A stretch of DNA of 64,000 nucleotides from Gymnothorax reevesii (taxonomy: Eukaryota > Chordata > Actinopteri > Anguilliformes > Muraenidae), in contig CM056574.1 in NCBI GenBank assembly GCA_029721435.1, positions 868,001 to 932,000 on the forward strand. Reading direction: 5' to 3'. Position numbers and translations under genes: made by a program. Each line of letters starts with the position of its first letter. Position 1 is the stretch's first letter. Shown here piece by piece: positions 54,950-64,000 of this stretch. The notes below the pieces were generated by a model. That model searched no databases. It was given only the letters and a program-made list of their open reading frames with translations, and was not told the origin of the DNA.

Positions 54950-55971
54950 GTTTTTTTTTTTTTTTTTTTTTTTTACACAATCGGATGTTTGAAAAGGGTC
55001 ACCCCAAGGAAGCTATTTAAAGCTTTTAATTGGGGGCCGGATATTGGCCAGATATCCTAGTAATATGGACAACATACAGACAGATAGATACACAAACAAT
55101 AGACAGTCTCAGTATTATGGTTACATTGGATTTAATGCAAAGTACAGTAGCAATGTTAACCAAGAGAAATTAATAAATGCAATAAGATACAGGTACTCAT
55201 ACAATTATTAATCAACACATTAAACCTAAATTGCTAGGAGTTGAATTTTTAGTTTTGCCTTGAAGATGGAGATGGAATGTGACATTTTTAGTGTTTCATC
55301 AAGCTCATTCCAAATCTGCGGTCCTCTGTACACAATGCTAAAGTACATTTTAGTCTTCAATTCTTTCCAGTGATTATATTTTTATTCCTGGAGGTATAGC
55401 TGTGTCTCTGAGCACAGATTGGGATGAGGTCACATAGTTTATGGTTTAGTTTGTGGACAGTCTGGCACATTACACAAACATTCTGAAAGTAGTTGTACTC
55501 ACTAAGCCTCAGAAGATTATAACGGTGGAAAATCATTTTAGTCGGAGCGTTAAACTGAGACCATGTTAAGGCACAACCTTTTTTGGAGTATCTCACGCTT
55601 TTTTAAATGAGTTTGAAATGTGTTACACCATATGATATTTCAGTATTGCAAGTGAGGTTCAAACAAAGAACAAAGTGCAGAGAGTGGAAGATAATGTCTC
55701 AACTTGAGGAACCGAGCAGCATATTTAGACTGTTCAGTTGTGAGATCATCAATATGTCTTTTAAAATTAAGGAGATCATCAATGTGGATCCCCAGAAATT
55801 TTGTAGAGCCGACTCTTTCAATGTTTTGTCCGTTTATTTTTGGGCAAATTTGTTTAATGTCATTTTTTTATGAGAGCAGAACACAATGTGGTTTGTTTCA
55901 TTGATATTCAGAGAGAGTTTGTTGCATTTAAACCATGTGTCTATTTTCACCAACTCACCATTTATGATTTG
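54950..55971 (-). mobile_element. LINE 3' part, minus strand, poly(A) end at 54950
   Basis: A 25-bp T-run at 54950-54974 is the poly(A) tail. Read leftward from 55971, the minus strand encodes a reverse-transcriptase thumb and C-terminal region: ELVKIDTWFKCNKLSLNIN, then fragments such as STKFLGIHIDDLLNFKRHIDD across frames, and TWSQFNAPTKMIFHRYNLLR. The upstream continuation (ADDTNLFFS, part of the FADD active site) appears at the far right edge, 63943-64000. The copy has been split by later insertions. Family probably in the Jockey/CR1/Rex group. Confidence 0.65.
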
Positions 55972-56443
55972 CCAGCAGCCATACCACAATTTGATCTGCA
56001 TCAGCTGCGTGGCTGAAGCGAAGCAGGAGTGGGCTTGGTCAGTACTTGGATGGGAGACTACTGAGGAAAACCAGGCTGCTGCTGGAAGAGGTGTTGGTGG
56101 CCAGTAGGTGGCAATCTTCCCTCTGGTGGAATAATCCCCAGTGCAGTGATGGGGACACTGTATTGAAGGAGACGCCGTCTTTCGGATGAGACGTTAAGCT
56201 GAGGTCCTGACTCACTGTGGTCATTAAAGATCCTATGACACTCTTCGTTAAGAGCAGGGGGTTCCCCGGGGTCATGGCTTAACTCCCAACCTGGCTCTTT
56301 CGATCTGCTGCCTAATCATCCACTGATCTGATTGGTTGTGCAATTCCTCTGTCCCTTCCCACCTCTTCCCCCAGGGCTCTCTTGAAAAAGAGATTTCAAT
56401 CTCAACGGGACTTCCCTGGTTAAACAAGGGTTAAATAAAATTT
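55972..56443 (+). repeat. 5S rRNA-derived SINE (SINE3-type)
   Basis: The head matches 5S rRNA: GCCATACCAC at the start, a Pol III A-box-like AGCGAAGCAGG at 56017-56027 and the C-box TGGATGGGAGAC at 56047-56058. The body has the conserved CGTCTTTCGGATGAGACGTT stretch shared by vertebrate Deu-type SINEs, followed by GGTCCTGACTCACTGTGGTC. The tail is CTTCCCTGGTTAAACAAGGG plus TTAAATAAAA. Nearly full length. Confidence 0.9.
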
Positions 56444-56580
56444 GCTCAAGTGTATTTGGTTTTTTATTGGGGGCTCAAGGTCCGGGATAGACCATTGTGT
56501 GAGTAATTTATTGAAAATCTAACATTCCAAATTGTGAAATTGTTTTTGTGAATTTTCCTAGATATATATTGACAACAGCA

Positions 56581-57526
56581 ATGGATGATTTCTTGGCATC
56601 ACCAACCGTAGGGGTTTTGAAGTCTTTTAAAAAGACAGAACTGCTAGAAATTTGCAGACAGTTGGAGCTGACAGAGGTAAAACCAGCCATGCGAAAAGCA
56701 AGACTGGCTAGAGAGATAGTTGAATATTACATTGATGAAAATGTGTTTGCACCAAGAGATCTGGAACAGTTTCCAGTGGAAAATCCAAATATAGAAATGG
56801 AACTTAAATTAAAAATGCTAGAGACTGAAAGGGAGGAGAGAGAAAAAGAAAGGGAGGAAAAAGAAAAACAAAGAGAATTTGAGAGGGAAGAAAAAGAAAA
56901 ACAAAGGCAGTTTGAGTTAGAAAAATTAGCAAGAGAAGAAAAACAAAGAGAATTTGAGAGAGAGAAAGAGGAAAGAGCAGAAAGAGAGGGACAGAGACAA
57001 AGAGATTTTGAATTAGAGAAGTTGGATAGAGAAGAAAGACTCCAAATGGAGAAACTAAAAATTAAAATTGAAACTAAAAATACATTTTGTGCCAGTCAGG
57101 AGGTAAAACTGGTGCCTCCATTTTCTGAAAAGGACGTAGACAACTATTTCCAGTGTTTTGAAAAGGTAGCAAAGAGTTGCCAGTGGCCAAAGGAAAACTG
57201 GCCTCTGTTGTTGCAAACTGCGCCTCAGGGTAAAGCTCAACAAGCCTATTCAGCTTTGTCTGCAGATGATTCCTCTGATTATGAGGTTGTCAAAAAGGTT
57301 ATTTTGAGAGCTTATGAGTTGGTTCCAGAGGCTTACCGACAGAAATTCAGAGGTCTGAAGAAATCTGAAAATCAGACTTATGTGGAATTTGCTAATGAGA
57401 AGCAGGTTTGCTTTGAGCGCTGGTGTACTTCTATGGAGGTCAAGGATGATTTCAACTCACTAAAAGAGATGGTGTTAGTTGAAGAATTCAAGAACTGTGT
57501 TAAGGATGATGTTAAGACCTACCTTA
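56581..57526 (+). pseudogene. Gmr1-like gag, 5' part
   Basis: The ATG at 56581 (AGCAATGG context) starts a 315-codon frame. It has an N-terminal SAP-like helix pair (KSFKKTELLEICRQLEL) and a long charged coiled coil of repeated REEKEKQREFE-type units (residues ~85-160). A SCAN-like capsid segment follows (AYELVPEAYRQKFRGL). It breaks at KTYLN where the TTAA-flanked insertion enters; the frame resumes as NEKQALNLQSAAKFADEY at 59478. Confidence 0.85.
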
Positions 57527-58532
57527 ACCCCTTTGTGCAGAAGCCAAATTTGGCTATTTTTGGGTTACCCACTTTAATGCTGTATAATTCAAGATTTAAG
57601 CTTCATAAAGAGGAAAAATGTGGCTCAATTCTGAAAAGACACTTACAGCATTTAGAATTACATAGTATTTCAGTTAATTTTCATGATTATGGTAGAGAAA
57701 ATGAGCTGCAAACATAAAAAATCTTCATGAGAATTCACCATTGAAATCGCAAAAAAAAATAATTCTGAGGATTGATAAACTGCTGGGGCTTAAAACTATA
57801 CATTTCTGGGATCATAAACTCCTTGACCACAAGTACAATTCATCTTCAACATTACATTCTAGATTACCTACATGCTTTTAGCCAAATTATACAGCTACCC
57901 AAGTGTCTCCCCGAAGTCTCAAAATGAAGTCCTGTCAAATCATAAAAAAATCATGTATATAACACAAATAAAGTTTTAAGGCATGAAATTTAATAAGAAC
58001 AAATGATTTTCTGGTTGAGTTTAGTATGAATTTATCAATCTCAGGGCAGTTGAATACCAATGGTCACCAGTAACCACTCCAAACACAAAATATGCCTTTT
58101 CTCCATAATAAAGTTTAGAGTTTTGGCCATTTTACTTCAAAGTGCCCCAAGCCAGCACAAACACGCATTAAATAAACTTCTTATTCAACGGTTAGAACAT
58201 TCACCCTGTAATGGAAGCTACCAGTCCCCTCTTCTAAGCTCACAAACTCATTTCATTACTTATAAGGAACAAGTGCAACTCATTACTCAGTAATATCTGA
58301 ATTCTGAAATATACCTTATTTTAACAGAACAGACACTCCACTTTCAGGGAACAATCCATTGCCTCCCTGGATTCAAAAGAAACGTGCAATGAACGTACCG
58401 GGGGTCCACACCAAAATGCACGGGCAGTTCGCGTTTTAAACAGGAAAAAAACCTCGACATTCGACTTTGTTGAGTACCTATACATTCCAAAAACAACAAC
58501 AACAACAACAACAAATAACAAAGTAGCAGCCT

Positions 58533-58602
58533 CACCTTTCTCATGAATCCCTTCTCCAGAGACCGATCCAATAGCAGGAACCCTCCGGTCCTGTTTCATT
58601 CT
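58533..58602 (-). other. Possible captured 5' exon inside the piggyBac element
   Basis: On the minus strand an ATG at about 58600 opens a short frame (MKQDRRVPAIGSVSGEGIHE) ending at AAAG|GTGAGG, a good splice donor. No homology is recognised. It is not the missing exosc9 start exon, whose expected residues do not match. Confidence 0.2.
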
Positions 58603-58788
58603 AAATAATTCCAATTGACCATATCCTTATCTCATTTAAATCCTGTAAATGTAACTGGACACTTCAAGGCCAGTTTTGCGAACGCGTTTTCTATAAATCG
58701 CGTCTATTTTAACCGCGTAATGTGCATAACGTAGACAGGATACAACCGAGCCTGCTGATACGCATAGGTTTGTATGCTATCTGTTTGT

Positions 58789-58980
58789 CCAATCAATTAG
58801 TTTCACTTACTCTAAAATGCTTAAACACTCGGGAATTGGATAAGAAACGAGCCAATCCATACATTTTTACCAGGGTAGCTTCACAGGGCATGAAGTGTAA
58901 CTATCCAATTACGCAGAAGAGCTTGAGCGTATGGTTGAGTGGTTGGCTATCAACGCCAGTACTCGGGTGGATATAAAGAA
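58789..58980 (+). promoter_or_regulatory. CCAAT/TATA promoter-like region inside the piggyBac element
   Basis: Three CCAAT boxes (58789, 58852, 58905), an inverted one (ATTGG at 58835) and a TATA-like ATATAAAG (58971-58978) with ordinary promoter spacing, plus strand. No clear ORF follows. Confidence 0.4.
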
Positions 58981-59477
58981 GCGCTGAATTTGTCAATGAA
59001 TGGATCTGCGCGTAAATCCACGGTAGGGAACTACGAATTTTTTTGTTTGTGACGACTGTAATTAACAGTAGAATGTGAGAGAATCAATACCATGTCGATT
59101 TTTTTGCCTCAGAAAACTGATTTTTCTGAACCATTACTTGGAATACTGTTGGCTCACTGTGGCTTATCTGGTTGCTACGGAGGATAACGATTTTTTCTGT
59201 GTCAAGATATCGTTTTTTTAAACTGCTGGATCGATACTATGGGCAAGGATACTGACCAGTTTGCACATCAGGCTTAGCTGAGGAGTTTAATTCATGCAGC
59301 TCTTGAAAAACCGGGCGTGGAGTGAACTTCCCCATATTCAGAACCGCGTTCGAGGTCTGCTTGCTTGTGAACATTCAATAACTGATCCGGGGGTGCCATT
59401 TAGTGATCGAGTACAATAACAGCGTACTTCCAATTTGCAGGTCTATAGATGCGGGCGTCTACGTCTGCAGAAAGGGG

Positions 59478-60805
59478 TTAATGAGAAGCAAGCACTGAAC
59501 TTGCAATCAGCTGCCAAATTTGCAGATGAATATGTTCTCACTCATAAGTCCAAATTTCAGTCTAGCAGTAACAATAAATGGTCCCAATTTCAGAAAAAGG
59601 GTTACGGTGATACCCAAGATTCCTCACCCAAAGACAAAGACAAATCTGGTGATGGTGCTCAGAAATCCAGTAACAGGTCTGATCAAAGTGTGAAAGCTGA
59701 CAGTGACAAAAGTGGTCTAGTTTGCAGTTATTGCAAGAAATCTGGTCATGTTACAACTAACTGTTGGTTCCCTAAAGCTAAGAAAGAAAAAGAAAAGGAT
59801 ACCAAACCAAATGCCTTTGTGAAAACAAGGTTAGAAACCCCTGTAGTAGATAACCAATCTGCTAAATTGCCTGCTTCTTGTGGGGCTAAAAAGCCTAATA
59901 CAGCTGACTTTGTGAGGGAGGAATTTCTTCCATTTGTGTCAGAGGGATTTGTGGCTCTGAATGAGCATACTACTCCTGTCCCCATATATATCCTAAGGGA
60001 TACCGGAGCTTCTCAGTCACTTTTGTTGATGGACTCCTTGGAGTTACGTGATGAGACCGCTTCAGGGGATTTCATACTTGTACAAGGTATTGAAGGGAGG
60101 ACTGTATCTGTACCCATGCGCTCTATATTCTTGAAGTCAGATTTAGTTACAGGACAGGTAAAGGTGGGACTTATGTCAAGTCTACCTATAAAGGGTGTTT
60201 CTCTGTTGCTAGGCAATGACCTGGCTGGGGGCAAAGTAGTTCCCCCTGTACATCTTACTTCACAGCCGAGCACTGAAAATGGGGATGAGGACCCATCTCT
60301 GTATCCTTCTTGCGCAGTGACTCGTGCTATGGCCAAGAAGGCTAAAGAAGATGATGTTGTGGTGCCGTCCAGTACATTGAATAGTCAGGACTCAGGTGGT
60401 TCGCCTCATGACTCTGATTGGCCTACTATGGTTTCTCCGTTTGAGGACTTATCAGATACTTTTATCAGTTCTCTATTCAGCCAGCCGGATGGGTCTGGTG
60501 ATTCTGATGTGTCTGGAGACTTGTCTCTGTCCAGAAAGCGGTTGATTGAGGAGCAAACTAATGATCCTGAAATTTGTGTACTAAAGAGGAGAGCCCTTCC
60601 TGAAAAAGAAATAGATGCAGTTCCAGTTGGGTATTATCTCAAGGATGGTGTGTTGATGCGGAAGTGGCGCCCTCCTGATATCCCTGCCAATGCAGATTGG
60701 GCAGTGGTCAGGCAAATTGTTGTTCCGAAGGTCTATAGGAATGAGATCTTAACAATGGCTCATAGTTTACCTTTAGGAGGTCATCTTGGTGTTAACAAGA
60801 CTTGA
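59478..60805 (+). pseudogene. Gmr1-like gag 3' part, protease and start of integrase
   Basis: The frame holds the rest of gag with a CCHC knuckle (CSYCKKSGHVTTNC, about 59730). A retropepsin follows with ILRDTGASQSLLL (catalytic Asp, about 60000) and VSLLLGNDLAGG. The last part is the integrase zinc-binding start (MAHSLPLGGHLGVNKT). It ends in a frameshift at about 60803 in the HHCC domain. Confidence 0.85.
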
Positions 60806-63313
60806 TAAGATCATGAAACACTTCTTTTGGCCTGGGCTTCGGAAAGACGTTTCCAACTTTTGCAAAACCTGTCACACTTGTCAGGTAGTTGGAAAACACC
60901 AGTTAGACCCACCTGTAGCTCCATTGCAGCCTATCCCAGCATTTGGGGAGCCATTCTCTAGGGTCATTGTTGATTGCGTTGGTTCATTACCCAAGACTAG
61001 ATCTGGAAATCAGTACTTGTTGACAATCATGTGTGCATCTACCAGATTCCCCGAAGCCATACCTCTAGGTAACATCAAGGCAACTGCAATCTCGAAGGCT
61101 TTGATAAAGTTCTTCACGTTGTTTGGTCTTCCCAGGGAAATTCAGTCAGACCAAGGTAGCAATTTCACTTCAGGATTGTTTCAGCAGGTTGTGTATGAAC
61201 TAGATGCAAAACAGATTCTTTCTAGTGCCTATCATCCAGAAAGTCAGGGTGCCTTAGAGCGGTTTCATTCCACTCTCAAGACAATGATGAGGACTTATTG
61301 TTATGACCATGAGAAAGACTGGGATGAAGGGGTTCATTTGCTGCTGTTTGCAGCTAGAGAAGCAGTGCAGGAGTCTACTGGATTCAGTCCATTTGAGCTA
61401 GTGTTTGGTCATGAAGTGAGAGGACCTTTGCTATTATTGAGTGAACAATGGCAAGAGAAAGAGCCGCATATCAGTCTGTTAGACTATGTTAGCAAGTTCA
61501 AGGAAAAATTGCGTGCAGCTTGTGACCTTGCCAAAGAGAACTTGAAATCAAGTCAGGGAAAAATGAAAACTTGGTATGATCATAAGGCTAGAAGCCGTGA
61601 GTTTAAACCAGGAGACAAGTTCCTTGTGTTGTTTCCCTTGCAGTCCAATCCATTGCAGGCTAGATTTCATGGTCCTTATGAAATTCTGACAAAACTCAAT
61701 GATCTCAATTACATTGTGAAGACTCCAGATAGGAGAAAACCAAAACAATTGTGTCATATTAACATGCTAAAGCCTTATCATGACAGAAATGCTAGGGTTG
61801 CAGCTGTCACTTCAGATTCTCCAATGGTCGAAACGTGTGAAGATGAGGGGGAGTTTCAAGATGATGAACCAAGAATTAAAGCTGAAGTTCTTTCATGTAA
61901 ATTGTCAAACACTGAAGTGTTGCAAAATCTTGATGTAAAACTCCAGCAATTAGAACCCTCACAGAGAGATCAGTTTGAAAGGTTGATCAAGAAATATGAG
62001 GATTTGTTTCCTGATGTTCCAAAGAGAGTTACTATAGCCTCTCATGATGTAGATGTTGGTGATGCCAAACCAATAAAACAGCATCCATACCGGATGAATC
62101 CTGAAAAGAGAAAGATTGCTGAGAAAGAGGTTGAGTACATGTTAAAACATGATATTATCAGACCCTCCAACTCCGATAGGAGTTCATCCTGTGTGCTAGT
62201 TCCAAAACCTGATGGAAGTACTAGATTCTGTACAGATTATCGCAAAGTCAATGCTGTAACTAGAACTGATGTGTTTCCAATACCTAGGATTGATGATTGT
62301 ATTGATAGTGTAGGGCAAGCAAAGTTTCTGACCAAGATTGATTTATTGAAGGGTTATTGGTGTGTGCCTTTAACTGAGAGGGCCAAGAGCATCTCTGCTT
62401 TTGCCACACCAGCTGGATTGTACCAGTATGAAGTCCTACCCTTTGGCATGAAAAATGCCCCAGCCACGTTCCAAAGGATGATACAGTCTACAATCGCCGG
62501 ATTGCCACACACGGGTGCATACATCGATGACCTGATCACATGGAGTGACTCCTGGGAAGAACATCTAAAAGATGTAGAGACGTTGTTCCAGAGCCTGACC
62601 CAGGCTAACCTGACTGTTAACCTGAGCAAGAGTGACTTTGGTTGTGCTACTGTCACCTATCTTGGCTACGTCATAGGCCAGGGTAAGGTGGCACCAATAA
62701 ATGCTAAAGTCCAAGCCATCATGGACTTTCCAGTTCCTGACAACAAAAAAGCTTTGCGCCGCTTCCTTGGAATGATCGGGTACTACCGCAAGTTCTGCAA
62801 GAACTTTGCTGAGATTGCTCTCAGTCTAACTAACCAACTGAAGAAAGGCGTAAAGTTCACCTGGGATGATGCATGCCAGAGAGCCTTCGATCACCTGAAG
62901 TCTCTGCTGTGTCACTTCCCCGTGCTCAAATCTCCTGACTTCAACAAACCGTTCTCCATCGCGGTCGATGCTAGCGACTAAGCTTGTGGATCTGTGCTCC
63001 TACAGAGAAGTGACTCTGATGACATTGAGCATCCCGTGGCATACTTCTCCAGGAAGTTCAATCGCCACCAAAGGAACTATTCCACAATAGAGAAGGAACT
63101 GTTGGCTCTGGTCCTTTCTTTACAACACTTTGAGGTTTATGTTTGTACAGGACAAAAGCCAATGACCACAATCCGTTAATGTTTTTGAGTAAGATGAAAA
63201 ACAAGAATCGGAGATTGTTGAATTGGAGTTTGATTTTACAGGAGTTTGACTTGGAAATTAAGCATGTGAAGGGTACAGACAATGTAATTGCTGATTGCTT
63301 ATCCCGTGTTTGA
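60804..63313 (+). pseudogene. Gmr1-like integrase, reverse transcriptase and RNase H
   Basis: CKTCHTCQ completes the integrase zinc site. The core has VIVDCVGSLPK (Asp), IQSDQGSNFTS (Asp) and YHPESQGALERFH (Glu), then a C-terminal chromatin- or DNA-binding part. The reverse transcriptase begins near 61990 and shows PKPDGSTRFCTDYRKVN, KIDLLKGYW, LPFGMKNAPATFQRM and the active site AYIDDL (about 62520). RNase H follows with AVDASD and STIEKELLAL. Breaks are a TAA at 62979-62981, right after the first RNase H Asp, and a frame loss at about 63165. The reading closes at KGTDNVIADCLSRV, stop 63311-63313. Confidence 0.88.
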
Positions 63314-63446
63314 ATGTGTATATATATATCATGTGTTTGAATATTGTATGATATGTATATATAGACAAGTGTTCACTTAACCATTTTGTATTGAAAAGAA
63401 AAATTTTGCCTTTATGAGTCAAAATTTTTCCCTTTTGGAATGGAGG

Positions 63447-63926
63447 TGTAATGTGAATATAGGCCACTAGATGGCAGTATTTACCTTTTTTTTGTTAAGC
63501 TCAGACTGCAGTCATGTTTAGACATGTCCTGGACATGTCTGGGGCAAGTCTCAGAAAAGTAAAAAAAAGAGGTCTAAATGTGGGTGGGGTCTGCAAAAGA
63601 GTATATAAGGAATAGAATTGAGACATTAGAGTAGTAGGAGAAATTGCAAGAAGATGACCAGACCTGCCATTCTGTTCAAGACCTGTGACTTTTCTTTTGT
63701 GGATTTCTTTGCCTGTGTTTGAGCATTTTCTTCATCCAGGACATCACCAAGCCACCCCACCAAAAAGGGACTGTAATAATTTCTGTTTTTTCTTATTTAT
63801 CAATCTTGGTCTTTAGTTGTAGGTTGTTATTAGTCTTTGTATTTGTTAAAAATTAAATGTGTTTTAGTTGTTAAATCTGTGTTTGTCATCCCTTGCTGTT
63901 GCTGTTGTGTTATAAATGTAATAACA
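63447..63926 (+). repeat. 3' LTR of the Gmr1-like element
   Basis: Begins TGTAATGTG after the purine tract and ends AATAACA, TG...CA. It includes a TATA box (GTATATAAGG, about 63600) and an A/T-rich possible polyadenylation region near 63850. Confidence 0.75.
63464..63477 (+). promoter_or_regulatory. CTCF-type motif in the LTR
   Basis: CCACTAGATGGCAG fits the vertebrate CTCF core at all 14 positions as I recall the consensus (CC-A-C-Y-A-G-R-T-GGCAG). Occupancy is unknown. Confidence 0.55.
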
Positions 63927-63929
63927 AAT

Positions 63930-64000
63930 TGGGGCCATAACAGTGGGAAAAAAACAAGTTTGTATCATCGGCAAATAATACTTTATGTAGTATGGACGAG
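63930..64000 (-). pseudogene. Continuation of the split minus-strand LINE
   Basis: On the minus strand the edge sequence reads ILFADDTNLFFS, the reverse-transcriptase active-site region that should precede the ELVKIDTWFKCN segment ending at 55971. The SINE and gypsy element therefore inserted between these two parts. Confidence 0.6.

Larger units (their letters stand above)
57528..59477. mobile_element. piggyBac-type insertion, 1.95 kb, non-autonomous
   Basis: It is flanked by TTAA on both sides (57524-57527 and 59478-59481). The terminal inverted repeat is CCCCTTTGTGCAGA at the left and the complement CCCCTTTCTGCAGA at the right, 13 of 14 bases equal. Removing it and one TTAA restores the gag frame. 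No transposase is visible inside. The interior has a (CAA)n at 58495-58515 and a promoter-like region at 58.8-58.98 kb. Confidence 0.88.
56444..63926 (+). mobile_element. Ty3/gypsy element with integrase before reverse transcriptase (Gmr1-like)
   Basis: Gag, protease, integrase, reverse transcriptase and RNase H appear in that order, then a purine tract (GGAATGGAGG, 63437-63446) and a 480-bp LTR. The 5' LTR is missing: the 5S SINE tail abuts what looks like the leader (TTGGGGGCTCAAGG at about 56467). The integrase-first pol order is known for the Gmr1 group of fish Ty3/gypsy elements. A piggyBac-type insertion splits gag. Confidence 0.88.

Noticed and set aside
55972..56100. 5S rRNA gene
   Set aside because: The 5S-like head is diverged and continues into a SINE body and tail.
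56039..56275. Minus-strand ORF of 78 codons
   Set aside because: It lies wholly in the 5S SINE.
58533..58602. Missing first exon of exosc9
   Set aside because: Position, strand and the AAAG|GTGAGG donor look tempting, but the encoded residues do not match the conserved EXOSC9 start and the segment lies within a piggyBac insertion.

Overview
The window looks like euchromatic DNA of a ray-finned (probably teleost) fish. It contains one recognisable vertebrate host gene with introns, exosc9, an RNA-exosome ring subunit read right to left. Around and inside it are repeat families typical of fish: Rex3/RTE-like, L1/Tx1-like and CR1/L2-like LINEs, several Tc1 lineages, Merlin, piggyBac, a 5S-rRNA-derived SINE, and a Ty3/gypsy element with integrase ahead of reverse transcriptase (Gmr1 order). 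No bacterial genes or CRISPR arrays are present. The species cannot be fixed from the sequence alone.

Layout. 1-1560: no clear gene, a possible THAP relic near 1.2 kb. 1.57-3.4 kb: a broken IS630/Tc1-type transposon with two apparent introns. 3.42-5.0 kb: a Tc1 element with ~210-bp inverted repeats. 5.4-9.3 kb: a nearly full L1/Tx1-type LINE ORF2, poly(A) tailed. 9.3-9.4 kb: a compact heat-shock-type promoter. 9.9-13 kb: old, diverged repeats including a palindromic pair. 13.1-23.4 kb: a diverged ~45-bp minisatellite cut apart by a Rex3-like LINE (13594-20324, 12-bp target duplication), a palindromic 0.7-kb element and a THAP-containing element. The Rex3-like copy itself holds a head-to-head LINE pair, which holds a 1.6-kb fish repeat. 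23.9-33.65 kb: a short ORF with a signal peptide that runs straight into a 9.6-kb array of a 24-bp satellite with higher-order repeats. 34.1-54.45 kb: exosc9, ten coding exons on the minus strand, first exon not seen. 54.5-64 kb: presumably exosc9 intron 1 or upstream DNA, filled by a minus-strand LINE split by a 5S SINE and a Gmr1-like gypsy element that carries a 1.95-kb piggyBac insertion.

The most distinctive feature is exosc9 itself. The exons are intact and join in phase, but five introns carry a different tandem array and four of the arrays reach an exon edge: 69-bp units that copy the 3' splice site of the next exon about 40 times, 65-bp units starting at a donor, ~640 bp of purine repeat that makes a giant polypyrimidine tract at an acceptor, and G-rich 32-bp units starting at a donor. 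A fifth intron has 27-bp units that each contain an AP-1 consensus. A sixth, CA-rich, intron is unremarkable.

Nearly all other coding sequence is decayed transposon. The work that remains local and functional is probably exosc9 expression and splicing, plus possible regulatory effects of the promoters and motifs brought in by transposons.
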